Part shown: piece after piece, positions 15,303 to 22,246 of the stretch
Numbering within the stretch: position 1 is the first letter of the stretch
How the letters are laid out: every line of letters starts with the position of its first letter
NCBI GenBank assembly: GCA_900542325.1
Contig: UQMY01000034.1
Coordinates: 1 to 24,717 of the forward strand
Direction of reading: 5' to 3'
Source of the DNA: an uncultured Collinsella sp.
GTDB lineage: Bacteria; Actinomycetota; Coriobacteriia; Coriobacteriales; Coriobacteriaceae
Length of the DNA: 24,717 nucleotides
The notes under the pieces: generated by a model
Databases searched by the model: none
Told to the model about the DNA's origin: nothing
The model's input: the letters and a program-made list of their open reading frames with translations, nothing else
Position numbers and translations under genes: made by a program

Positions 15303-16106
15303 CTACCCCCTCCTCGCTTTGATTCCCATGACCCCGAGCTGCAACGAAACAACGGTGCAAATAACAGAGAAAAGAATGATCTGATTAATGGCTAGGCCTT
15401 GAAAGCACAGATTTCCAAGATGGCGTAAGTATGGTCCGACTGAGAGCCACCAGGGAATTTGCGTCGATGCGTGATTGGAAAAGACCACCAGCGTATATTC
15501 ATCGGAGGCGAGCAGCGTCCCGACCAACACCAACATAATGCTAAGCGGTGCATTTCTAAGTAAATAGAAAACTGCCATCGACTGAGCTACTGATGCAGCC
15601 AAAATAGCATCAATCAAAAGCAACACGGGCAGGTATCTATCAAGAAACACCCGCCCATCCACATAGCAGCCAAGCGGAGATTTGAAGAGAGTGAATCCCG
15701 AAAACAGGTTGAACGCTGTTGAAGTTGCAATCGTCAGAACAAGCCACTTTGCGACAACGGCCTTTGCTACACCCGTCCCTTTTGCATACGTCACTTCAGA
15801 AGACCTGCTTTGATAATCCATGGCGCAGGAAATAACAATGCATCCGGCTAGAACGAAAAACCACTCGTAGGTCATGAATAGTGCCGTCCGAACCGCCGAA
15901 CCAGCTGGGTCAGTCTTGTCGAGGATGTTTGCAAAGAAACCAATCTGTTTGCCGACTCCCCCTAAATCGGATGTTCCATAAGTCCCATACATATTTGGAT
16001 TACAGACATCTTTAACAATCCAAATTCCCCAGATCAACAACACGAAAAAGGCTGGATTTCTGAGCAACCGACGGGCTTCGCATCTAATCAGTCGCAGAAG
16101 TTGCAT
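15303..16106 (-). CDS. ABC-2-type permease subunit 1
   Basis: A 267-residue membrane protein with about six transmembrane helices (NPAFFVLLIWGIWIV near the N-terminus, MTYEWFFVLAGCIVISCAM, AVVAKWLVLTIATSTAFNLFSGF, YLPVLLLIDAILAASVAQSMAVFYLL, IILFSVICTVVSLQLGVMGI). Its N-terminal pattern (LRLIRCEARRLLRNPAFF) resembles the next permease (IKAEAYRVMKSKAPLL), suggesting an ancestral duplication or a paired heterodimer. It overlaps the ATPase gene by 23 nt and ends 2 nt before the next permease start, so the three are coupled. The substrate is not readable from sequence. Confidence 0.75.
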   Translation of the reverse strand: MQLLRLIRCEARRLLRNPAFFVLLIWGIWIVKDVCNPNMYGTYGTSDLGGVGKQIGFFANILDKTDPAGSAVRTALFMTYEWFFVLAGCIVISCAMDYQSRSSEVTYAKGTGVAKAVVAKWLVLTIATSTAFNLFSGFTLFKSPLGCYVDGRVFLDRYLPVLLLIDAILAASVAQSMAVFYLLRNAPLSIMLVLVGTLLASDEYTLVVFSNHASTQIPWWLSVGPYLRHLGNLCFQGLAINQIILFSVICTVVSLQLGVMGIKARRG

Positions 16107-16812
16107 TATCTGCCTCCCCGATCAAATCCAAAAACCGCTTTTCCAGACTTCTGTCTTTGTAGGAGTTTTCTTCCTTAACGAGAAGTCTGCCTTGATGGAG
16201 AAACGCAAAAGATGTCGCAACTTTCTCCAATTCATCTAGGTTATGGCTTGAAATGAGCACCGTTTTATCCCGTTTGTCCTTCAACGACAGCAGGAGATCA
16301 CGCACCTCAATCACACCCACTGGATCGAGCCCGTTTATGGGTTCATCCATGATGAGTAGTTGCGGGTCGCCTAGAAGAGCCGTTCCGATATCCAGACGAC
16401 GCTTCATGCCGAGCGAGTATTGTTTTACCGATGCATCCGCCGCATTTTCTAGTCCAACGGCAGCGAGCACTCGATTAACTTCACTTTTCGGCAGCCCCCA
16501 CTCGATACAGCGTGAGATCAAGTTTTCTCGACCGGTTAAGTTCAAGAATGCCCCACAGCCGTCGGGGACGAATCCGATATTTCTGCGTGCTCTTGCCAGA
16601 CCCGCTCTCCCAGACTCGCCGAAAAAACTGATTGAACCTTTCGTTGCTTTAAGCAAGCCAAGAAGAATATCAATCAACGTACTCTTCCCCGCGCCGTTCT
16701 CCCCAACGAGAGCGCACACTTCGCCCTCATCTATATCAAATGAAACATCAGACAACGCCCAGTTTTTGCCGTAGCGCTTTGATAGATCCTTGATTGAAAT
16801 CGCATTACCCAT
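16084..16812 (-). CDS. ABC transporter ATP-binding subunit
   Basis: A 242-residue ATPase of the CcmA/BcrA-like class. Walker A is VGENGAGKSTL, the signature is YSLGMKRRLDI, Walker B is LLIMDEPINGLDP and the switch histidine is in ISSHNLDELE. It powers the two permeases that follow. It is the first gene after the attenuator-like hairpin that separates it from the peptide gene, and its ribosome site is only moderate (GAGG about 11 nt upstream). It is thus probably made in smaller amounts than the peptide. By analogy with lantibiotic FEG pumps, immunity or sensing of the product is possible. Confidence 0.88.
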   Translation of the reverse strand: MGNAISIKDLSKRYGKNWALSDVSFDIDEGEVCALVGENGAGKSTLIDILLGLLKATKGSISFFGESGRAGLARARRNIGFVPDGCGAFLNLTGRENLISRCIEWGLPKSEVNRVLAAVGLENAADASVKQYSLGMKRRLDIGTALLGDPQLLIMDEPINGLDPVGVIEVRDLLLSLKDKRDKTVLISSHNLDELEKVATSFAFLHQGRLLVKEENSYKDRSLEKRFLDLIGEADNATSATD

Positions 16813-16829
16813 GTCTCATGAACCTCATT

Positions 16830-16875
16830 AAAAAAGGCAGCGCGGCCGACGGATGGCAGTTATCGACCACGCTGC
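16830..16875 (-). terminator. Attenuator-like terminator after the peptide gene
   Basis: On the minus strand GCAGCGTGGTCGA (16863-16875) pairs over all 13 positions, wobbles included, with TCGGCCGCGCTGC (16837-16849). The stem is followed by six T residues (A at 16830-16835). It sits between the peptide gene and the ATPase gene inside one operon. Partial termination here would make the peptide transcript more abundant than the enzyme genes. Confidence 0.88.
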
Positions 16876-16915
16876 TTACCCTCTGCTGTCTTAACCAGCA
16901 TTAACGTTCGCGTTG

Positions 16916-17026
16916 CTAGAAATGAACATATACGCCAAAACAGCTACAGCGCGAACACGGGTGGTAATTGCGGCAGCCACCACCGCCACCCTGCACGTTG
17001 CTACACGGATCGATTACCCAGTTCAT
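16916..17026 (-). CDS. Cys/Gly-rich precursor peptide (36 aa), putative RiPP
   Basis: A 36-residue peptide starting MNWVIDPCSN at 17026, with a strong AAGGAGG ribosome site seven bases upstream. It has five cysteines (C8, C18, C24, C27, C29), a run of five glycines (13-17) and an aromatic/valine tail ending VYVHF. No long leader is visible; residues 1-12 could act as a short leader. Its own promoter and a strong terminator bracket it, and a radical SAM/SPASM enzyme and transporters follow on the same strand. The peptide is therefore the likely substrate, for example for Cys thioether links. Short Cys-rich peptides next to such maturases (the Clo7bot type is one) are the nearest analogy I can offer. 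I did not recognise this sequence itself. A longer frame from 17155 crosses the promoter and is rejected. Confidence 0.8.
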   Translation of the reverse strand: MNWVIDPCSNVQGGGGGCRNYHPCSRCSCFGVYVHF

Positions 17027-17065
17027 AATTACCTCCTTTCGATTTATCGTCTGTTTTAATACTTC

Positions 17066-17097
17066 GTTATCGTATAACGATAACCTTATGATTTCAA
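17066..17097 (-). promoter_or_regulatory. Promoter and palindromic operator of the peptide operon
   Basis: On the minus strand TTGAAA (17092-17097) and TACGAT (17069-17074) are 17 bp apart. A perfect palindrome GTTATCGTATAACGATAAC (17066-17084) covers the -10 box. A repressor bound there would block the promoter. The XRE gene ending about 100 bp upstream is the natural candidate; this link is inferred. Confidence 0.72.
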
Positions 17098-17117
17098 GAA
17101 CTATTTTCAAATAAATT

Positions 17118-17151
17118 AAGGCTCCTACCGATCGTTTGCGGTAGGAGCCTT
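17118..17151 (-). terminator. Terminator of the XRE/DUF2975 transcript
   Basis: A perfect 13-bp stem (AAGGCTCCTACCG at 17118-17130 with 17139-17151) and an 8-nt loop lie 43 nt past the XRE stop. On the minus strand it is followed by an A/T-rich TTAATTTATTT. It separates the regulator pair from the peptide promoter. Confidence 0.78.
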
Positions 17152-17194
17152 GCATGCATACGTGTTTGTCTTCTTGTCTTCTTATTCTGTTTTG

Positions 17195-17521
17195 TTATTC
17201 CTTAGAGAGATCTACTACATAAACCTCTGTGGGCAATATCTCGGAGGGGTCGGGATTGCGTCTTTGCAAAATCTTATTCCGCGCACGCGCGATGGTAAGC
17301 TCCTCAAGTTCTATTTCACTCACGCGACGGATCAAATCTCCCGGCTGACAATCCAACTCAACACAGATATCGAGCAATGTCTTCAAACGTATAGCCTTAA
17401 TTTTTGCATTACGGATTTTAGAAATGTTAGCTGGCGTATGCCCAGTCGCTCTTATTAGATCGGCATTTGTTTTCCCGGTCTTGAGCAAAAGTGTCTCAAC
17501 CTCAATAATGAGATAATCCAT
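17195..17521 (-). CDS. XRE-family (Cro/C1-type) transcription regulator
   Basis: A 108-residue protein with a helix-turn-helix in residues 10-65 (LLKTGKTNADLIRATGHTPANISKIRNAKIKAIRLKTLLDICVELDCQPGDLI). The pattern resembles small YozG-like regulators that often sit with DUF2975 membrane proteins. The C-terminal third is acidic and Arg/Glu-rich. The ATG at 17521 with AGGTGA upstream is preferred to a TTG at 17527. It lies 10 nt after the membrane protein gene, in one operon, and next to the peptide promoter. It could regulate both, because the two promoter regions share the core TTATCGTTA. Confidence 0.85.
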   Translation of the reverse strand: MDYLIIEVETLLLKTGKTNADLIRATGHTPANISKIRNAKIKAIRLKTLLDICVELDCQPGDLIRRVSEIELEELTIARARNKILQRRNPDPSEILPTEVYVVDLSKE

Positions 17522-17531
17522 GGTCAATCAC

Positions 17532-18101
17532 CTAGACCAAATCATCGGACTGGGACTGCAAAAGCGCCCCATAGCGCCAGAAGATCGACAAAGCGAAAGC
17601 AACCATCATTGCAATGATGGATCCCACATCCAACGTGATGCCTGAGTCACCAATCTGAAGGAGAGCGGAATTCATACGACAGCTCAACATACAATTGCCC
17701 ATCATTATTTTTAAATCGCTGCCAATCTGCAGGGAGCCCATCACAGCATTAATTGCAAATAGGCAAGCAATAACGGCAATCATCCGTGCATGTCGAATAG
17801 TAAAAGGCGATTGACGACGGGCGACATCGAAGCTGATGCTTAACAATGTAAACTCCCCTGCAAGGAGCAAAACCGCCCATAGCGCCAAGTTTGGAAGCGC
17901 GATGCTGCCGCCCTCACCAAGCTCAACGACCCCCTCGATTTCCACTGCGCCGTTCAAAATGCTATGGCATGCAACAACAAATGCCGAACCAAAGACGGCG
18001 ATGGTAGCGATGGCTATAAGTACCAGCATGGCACAAAGAACCATTCCGATTTTTCTCATGTTATCGAACGACATCTCAATTCTTTGAGCGCTATTCGCCA
18101 T
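17532..18101 (-). CDS. DUF2975-type membrane protein
   Basis: A 189-residue protein with four predicted transmembrane helices (about residues 17-48, 68-95, 102-125 and 150-180). The cytoplasmic loop after helix 2 has the family-like ARRQSPFT. The biochemical role of DUF2975 proteins is unknown; they are usually encoded with a small XRE regulator, as here. The start at 18101 follows AAAAGGAG with six spacer bases; upstream in-frame ATGs at 18137 and 18119 lack a ribosome site. A membrane sensor that controls the partner regulator is a reasonable but untested idea. Base composition is A/T-richer than clpC next door. Confidence 0.78.
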   Translation of the reverse strand: MANSAQRIEMSFDNMRKIGMVLCAMLVLIAIATIAVFGSAFVVACHSILNGAVEIEGVVELGEGGSIALPNLALWAVLLLAGEFTLLSISFDVARRQSPFTIRHARMIAVIACLFAINAVMGSLQIGSDLKIMMGNCMLSCRMNSALLQIGDSGITLDVGSIIAMMVAFALSIFWRYGALLQSQSDDLV

Positions 18102-18129
18102 AGTAACTCCTTTTGCCATCCAGCAGATC

Positions 18130-18160
18130 TTATTCAATTATTTTATCGTTACCGGAAACT
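18130..18160 (-). promoter_or_regulatory. Promoter region of DUF2975/XRE with an operator half-site
   Basis: An A/T-rich stretch between the clpC terminator and the DUF2975 gene. It contains TTATCGTTA (18143-18151, plus strand), identical to nine bases of the palindrome at the peptide promoter. Exact -35 and -10 boxes are not clear. Confidence 0.4.
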
Positions 18161-18172
18161 CTTCTCTACAAG

Positions 18173-18203
18173 AAAAGGGGCGCTCCCTCATCGGGAACGC
18201 CCC
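18173..18203 (-). terminator. Intrinsic terminator of clpC
   Basis: On the minus strand GGGGCGTTCCC (18193-18203) pairs with GGGAGCGCCCC (18177-18187), including one G-T pair. It is followed by TTTTCTT and lies about 25 nt past the clpC stop. Confidence 0.92.
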
Positions 18204-18227
18204 GTCATGCAAGGTTATAGTCAATCC

Positions 18228-20870
18228 TTACAGCGCACCAGAGCCGGCTTGCATCATGCCGCCGGGGCCCGAGCTCACGCCACTGCTCACAGGCGCGGCG
18301 TTGCCGGTGTGCGGTGCCGCCGGAGCGGTGTCGCCGCCGAGCGCGCCTGCCGGACGCGGCGCCGGAATCTCACCCGTGCCGTGGCTAAAGACGAACTTGC
18401 CGTCGGCCACGTCGCACAGGACCGTATCGCCCTCGCCCCACTCGCCGGCCAGCAGCTCCTCGGACAACGGGTCCTCGATGAGCTTTTGGATGGCACGGCG
18501 CAACGGACGCGCGCCATTGGTAAGGTCGGTACCCTCCGCCACGATCTTGTCGTAGGCCGCATCGGTGAGCTTGATATTCATGCCGTTGGCGATCAGACGC
18601 TGACGTAGGTCGTCCACCAGCAGGTGCGCGATCTTGGTCAGGTTCTCGCCCGAAAGCTTCTGGAACACCACGATGTCGTCGATACGGTTGAGCAGCTCGG
18701 GGCGGAACAGGCGCTTGAGCTCGCCCATCGCACGGCCGCGGATCTCGCTCGAGGTAAGACCCTGCTCGCCGGTGGTGCCAAAGCCAACGCTCGCATCCTG
18801 CGCAATCTCGCGGGCGCCCACGTTGGACGTCATGATGATCACGGTGTTGCGGAAGTCGACCGTCTTGCCCTGGCTATCGGTCAGACGGCCCTCCTCCAGC
18901 ACCTGCAGCAGGATGTTGAAGATATCGGGGTGCGCCTTCTCGATCTCGTCGAACAGCACGACCGAGTACGGGTGGCGACGAACGGCCTTGGTGAGCTGGC
19001 CGCCCTCGTCGTGACCGACGTAACCCGGAGGGCTACCGATGAGCTTGGAGACCTCGAACTCGCTACCGAACTCGGACATGTCGAAGCTGATGAGTGCGTC
19101 CTTGCTGCCAAAGAGGTACTCGGCGAGCGTCTTGGCGAGCTCGGTCTTGCCCGTGCCGGTGGGACCCAGGAAGATAAAGCTGCCGCCGGGGCGACGCGGA
19201 TCCTTGAGCGGCGAGCGGCTGCGGCGCACGGCCTTGGCAACTGCCTCGACAGCCTCATCCTGACCGATGATACGTGTCTTGAGCACGCTTTCGGCCTGCA
19301 GCAGGCGCCGGCTCTCGCTCTCGGTAAGCGAGGACACCGGCACGCCCGAGGTCACGGACACGATATCGGCGATCTGGGAGACATCGATGGTGAGCGGGCT
19401 GGCGTCGAGCTCGGCGGTCCAGGCGGCCTTGGCCTCGGCGAGTTCAATCTCGGCAGCCTTCTGCTGCTCGGTGATCTCGGCGGCCTTGTTCATGTCGTCG
19501 CTCTCGGTGGCCTCCTGCGCGGCGGCCTTGAGCTCCTCGATACGATGCTCGGCCTCGCGCACCGGCTCGGGCGCGCGATTCGCGGCGATGCGAGCGCGGG
19601 CACCGGCCTCGTCGATGAGGTCGATTGCCTTATCGGGCAGGAAGCGATCCTGGATGTAGCGGTTGGAGAGGTTCGCGGCGGCCTCGATGGCACCCTGCGT
19701 GTAACGCACGTGGTGGTGCTCCTCGTAGCGTGGCTTGAGCGCAGTCAGAATCTTGACGGTGTCCTCGACACTCGGCTCCTCGACATCGATGGTCTGGAAG
19801 CGACGCTCGAAGGCCGGGTCCTTGGTGAGGTACTTGCGGAATTCCTCGGCCGTGGTGGCGCCGATAATCTGGAAGGCACCGCGCGCGAGCACAGGCTTGA
19901 GCATGGAGCTCGCGTCGATGGAGCCCTCGGCAGAACCGGCACCGATGATGGTGTGCATCTCGTCGATAAACAGGATGACGTCGTCGGCTTCGGTTGCCTC
20001 CTGGATTACGTTCTTGAGGCGCTCCTCAAACTCACCGCGATACTTGGCGCCCGCCACGAGGCCCGGCAAGTCGAGCGTCCAGATGTTCTGGTTCATAAGG
20101 TTCTCGGGCACGTTGCCGGCTGCAATCTGCTGAGCCAGACCCTCGACGATGGCCGTCTTGCCCACGCCGGGGTCGCCCAGAATGAGTGGGTTGTTCTTGG
20201 TGCGGCGCGAAAGGATCTCCATCATACGCTGGACTTCCTTTTCGCGGCCGATCACCGGATCGAGTTCGCCGTCGCGCGCCTTCTGCGTAAGGTTGGTCGC
20301 GAACTGCTTAAGTGTATCGGTGCCGCTCCCCTTTTGCTGGGAGGCATCCGAGCCGCTAAAGAACGGCAGGCCCGTACCGGGACGACCAGCACCGGCGCCA
20401 GCGAGCGGGCGCTTCTTATCCTGGTCCTTGGCGGTGAGTTTCTCGATAGCCTTTTTGATGGAGGCGGACGACACACCCAGGCGCATGAGGATGTCCATGG
20501 CCATGCCGTTGCCCTCTTCGACGATGCCGATCAGCAAGTGCTCGGTCGACACGTAGGTCTGGTTGTTTTCACGCGCCACGCGGAATGAACGCTCCATCAC
20601 GCTAATGACGAGCGGCGTAAAGGCGAGCTTGGCCGCCTCGGTCTCCTCACTGGGCTCGGGAACCGTGGTCTGGACCTCTTTAAGAGTATCCATGATGTCG
20701 TCGTAGGAGATATCGAGCGAACGCAGTGCCTCGGCGGCAATGCCCTCGTCCTCCTTGGCGAGTGCGAGCAGCAAGTGCTCGGTACCCACCTTATTTGAGT
20801 GAAGATCGAGCGCTTCTTGCTTGGCCATGGACATGACCTTGCGCGCGCGATCGGTAAAACGGTCTAACAT
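18228..20870 (-). CDS. clpC: ATP-dependent Clp protease ATP-binding subunit ClpC
   Basis: An 880-residue AAA+ unfoldase that feeds proteins to ClpP. The N-terminal double Clp-N repeat is at 1-150 (FTDRARKVMSMAKQEA, GTEHLLLAL, STEHLLIGI). The first ATPase module has Walker A GDPGVGKTA and Walker B VILFIDEMHTI. A coiled-coil/UVR middle domain follows around residues 410-480, then the second ATPase module with GPTGTGKTELAK and VVLFDEIEKAH. The last 50 residues are a low-complexity tail rich in Pro, Gly, Ala and Ser that ends GSGAL; such a tail is not usual for ClpC. The ATG at 20870 has AGAGGAA upstream. No CtsR, McsA or McsB gene adjoins it, and no CtsR-like operator was seen. An insertion sequence begins about 140 bp upstream. 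Confidence 0.96.
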   Translation of the reverse strand: MLDRFTDRARKVMSMAKQEALDLHSNKVGTEHLLLALAKEDEGIAAEALRSLDISYDDIMDTLKEVQTTVPEPSEETEAAKLAFTPLVISVMERSFRVARENNQTYVSTEHLLIGIVEEGNGMAMDILMRLGVSSASIKKAIEKLTAKDQDKKRPLAGAGAGRPGTGLPFFSGSDASQQKGSGTDTLKQFATNLTQKARDGELDPVIGREKEVQRMMEILSRRTKNNPLILGDPGVGKTAIVEGLAQQIAAGNVPENLMNQNIWTLDLPGLVAGAKYRGEFEERLKNVIQEATEADDVILFIDEMHTIIGAGSAEGSIDASSMLKPVLARGAFQIIGATTAEEFRKYLTKDPAFERRFQTIDVEEPSVEDTVKILTALKPRYEEHHHVRYTQGAIEAAANLSNRYIQDRFLPDKAIDLIDEAGARARIAANRAPEPVREAEHRIEELKAAAQEATESDDMNKAAEITEQQKAAEIELAEAKAAWTAELDASPLTIDVSQIADIVSVTSGVPVSSLTESESRRLLQAESVLKTRIIGQDEAVEAVAKAVRRSRSPLKDPRRPGGSFIFLGPTGTGKTELAKTLAEYLFGSKDALISFDMSEFGSEFEVSKLIGSPPGYVGHDEGGQLTKAVRRHPYSVVLFDEIEKAHPDIFNILLQVLEEGRLTDSQGKTVDFRNTVIIMTSNVGAREIAQDASVGFGTTGEQGLTSSEIRGRAMGELKRLFRPELLNRIDDIVVFQKLSGENLTKIAHLLVDDLRQRLIANGMNIKLTDAAYDKIVAEGTDLTNGARPLRRAIQKLIEDPLSEELLAGEWGEGDTVLCDVADGKFVFSHGTGEIPAPRPAGALGGDTAPAAPHTGNAAPVSSGVSSGPGGMMQAGSGAL

Positions 20871-20906
20871 GCTAGTTCCTCTTAGACGAGCTAGTTTTTT
20901 CAAACG

Positions 20907-20957
20907 CAAAGCGCCGCCCGCGGCAGCGCTTTGGTCTCTTTACCCATATGGAGTATA
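20907..20957 (-). promoter_or_regulatory. clpC leader: hairpin and candidate -10 box
   Basis: CAAAGCGC (20907-20914) pairs with GCGCTTTG (20926-20933), with GCC/GGC inside. The stem sits in the presumed 5' leader of clpC and has no following T-run on the minus strand. A near-consensus -10 box, TATACT, is upstream at 20952-20957, but no good -35 box accompanies it. Confidence 0.35.
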
Positions 20958-21013
20958 TGTTAACCGTTGGGACCTTTCCTGCCCGTAGCCGCGCGACAAC
21001 GTCTACAAAGACG

Positions 21014-21028
21014 ATATGAGCAGGACAT
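21014..21028. repeat. Left inverted repeat of the insertion sequence
   Basis: ATATGAGCAGGACAT, the reverse complement of 22549-22563 with no mismatch. A 15-bp match at this spacing around a transposase gene is not expected by chance. Confidence 0.8.
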
Positions 21029-21037
21029 AAAAACATT

Positions 21038-21133
21038 GGGAGCCCCCGGCATGAAAGACCGCGGATCAGGCCGACAATGGTGAGTGTCTAATTCAGCCGC
21101 GGCGGCCACGCCGCATTCATGGAAGGGGCTCCC
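21038..21133 (+). promoter_or_regulatory. Structured leader that hides the transposase start
   Basis: GGGAGCCCC (21038-21046) is the exact reverse complement of GGGGCTCCC (21125-21133), which contains the ribosome site and touches the ATG at 21134. CATGAA/TTCATG (21050-21055 with 21116-21121) nests inside, and further GC-rich pairs (CCGCGG, GGCC) fill the interior. Such a fold would block translation from read-through transcripts. It could also be part of a guide RNA at the left end. Confidence 0.65.
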
Positions 21134-22246
21134 ATGCTCGATACTACCACCTTCGTCGGCCTCGACGTCCACGCCCGCTCGATAAAGGCCGTCTCCCTCG
21201 ACGTCATGACCGGGGAGGTGCGCTGCGCGACCTTCGGCTACGACGCCGGCGCCGTCGCGGAGTGGGTCCGCTCCGTGGACCCCGGGGCCAGGTGCGTGTA
21301 CGAGTCCGGGGTCACGGGCTTCGACCTGCAGAAGAGGCTCTCCGGCCTGGGTGTCGACTGCGTGGTCGGCGCCGTCTCGAAGATGATCAAGCCCAGCGCG
21401 GACAGGCGCAGGAAGAACGACCGCAACGACGCCGAGTTCCTCGCCCGCATGCTGTCGGTCGGCAACGTGGTCGAGGTGTGGGTCCCCGACGACGAGTGCG
21501 AGGCCGCCCGCGACCTGACCAGGGCGCTCGAGGACGCGAGGGACGACCTCTCGCGCTCGAAGCAGCGGCTCTCCAAGTTCCTGCTCAGGCACGGGCTCGT
21601 CTTCGACGAGAGGACGCCCACCGGCCGCAGGAAGGGCAACTGGACCCGGGCGCACTGGTCCTGGATCGAGTCGATTAGGTTCGCGGAGGGGGCCGACAAC
21701 GACGCGCTCGCCTACTACGTCGACGCGGTCAGGCGGGCGGCGGAGGAGAAGGCGAGGCTCGAGGGGCTCGTCGGGGCCGAGGCCCGCAAGCCCAGGTGGA
21801 GGAGGAGGGTCGACTCCCTGCGCTGCCTCAAGGGCGTCGACACCGCTTCCGCCGCCGACCTCGTGTTCGAGGCCGGCGAGTTCTCCAGGTTCAGGAACGC
21901 CCGCTCGTTCGCCGCGTGGGTCGGCCTGACGCCCTCCGAGCACTCCAGCGGGGAGAGCGACCGCAGGGGCGCGATCACCAAGGCCGGCAACAAGCACCTG
22001 AGGAAGACGCTGGTCGAGGCCGCGTGGCACTACCTGACGTGCTCGGGGCGGCCGAAGGACCTCGCCAGGGGCCAGGCCCCGGACCGGGGCGCCCGGAGGC
22101 ATGCCGCCAAGGGCGTGCGGAGGCTGGTCGAGAGGCGGGAGGCGCTGCTCGCGCGCGGGGTCCACGGCAACAAGGCGAACGTGGCCACGGCGCGCGAGCT
22201 CGCCTGCTGGGTATGGGCGGTCGGCCTCATGGCCGAGAAGGCGTAG
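21134..22246 (+). CDS. IS110-family DEDD transposase
   Basis: A 370-residue recombinase. The N-terminal RuvC-like DEDD domain has FVGLDVHA (D11), CVYESG (E57) and KNDRNDAEFLA (D96/D99). The C-terminal Transposase_20 domain has the helical part LRCLKGVDTASAADLVFEAGEFSRF and the conserved SGESDRRGAITKAGNKHLR with its serine. Between them is a coiled-coil-like stretch (about 130-220). Length is within the family range, and no frameshift or stop interrupts it, so the element may be active. The ATG at 21134 follows GAAGGGG; the ATG at 21119 precedes that site. Recombinases of this superfamily have been shown to use an element-encoded RNA (bridge RNA or seekRNA) to choose target and donor. Confidence 0.93.
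   Translation: MLDTTTFVGLDVHARSIKAVSLDVMTGEVRCATFGYDAGAVAEWVRSVDPGARCVYESGVTGFDLQKRLSGLGVDCVVGAVSKMIKPSADRRRKNDRNDAEFLARMLSVGNVVEVWVPDDECEAARDLTRALEDARDDLSRSKQRLSKFLLRHGLVFDERTPTGRRKGNWTRAHWSWIESIRFAEGADNDALAYYVDAVRRAAEEKARLEGLVGAEARKPRWRRRVDSLRCLKGVDTASAADLVFEAGEFSRFRNARSFAAWVGLTPSEHSSGESDRRGAITKAGNKHLRKTLVEAAWHYLTCSGRPKDLARGQAPDRGARRHAAKGVRRLVERREALLARGVHGNKANVATARELACWVWAVGLMAEKA

Noticed and set aside
18624..20588. Plus-strand open frame of 654 codons opposite clpC
   Set aside because: Antisense shadow of clpC without recognisable domains or ribosome site.
20871..21013. CtsR operator upstream of clpC
   Set aside because: No tandem GGTCAAA-like heptads are present in the gap.
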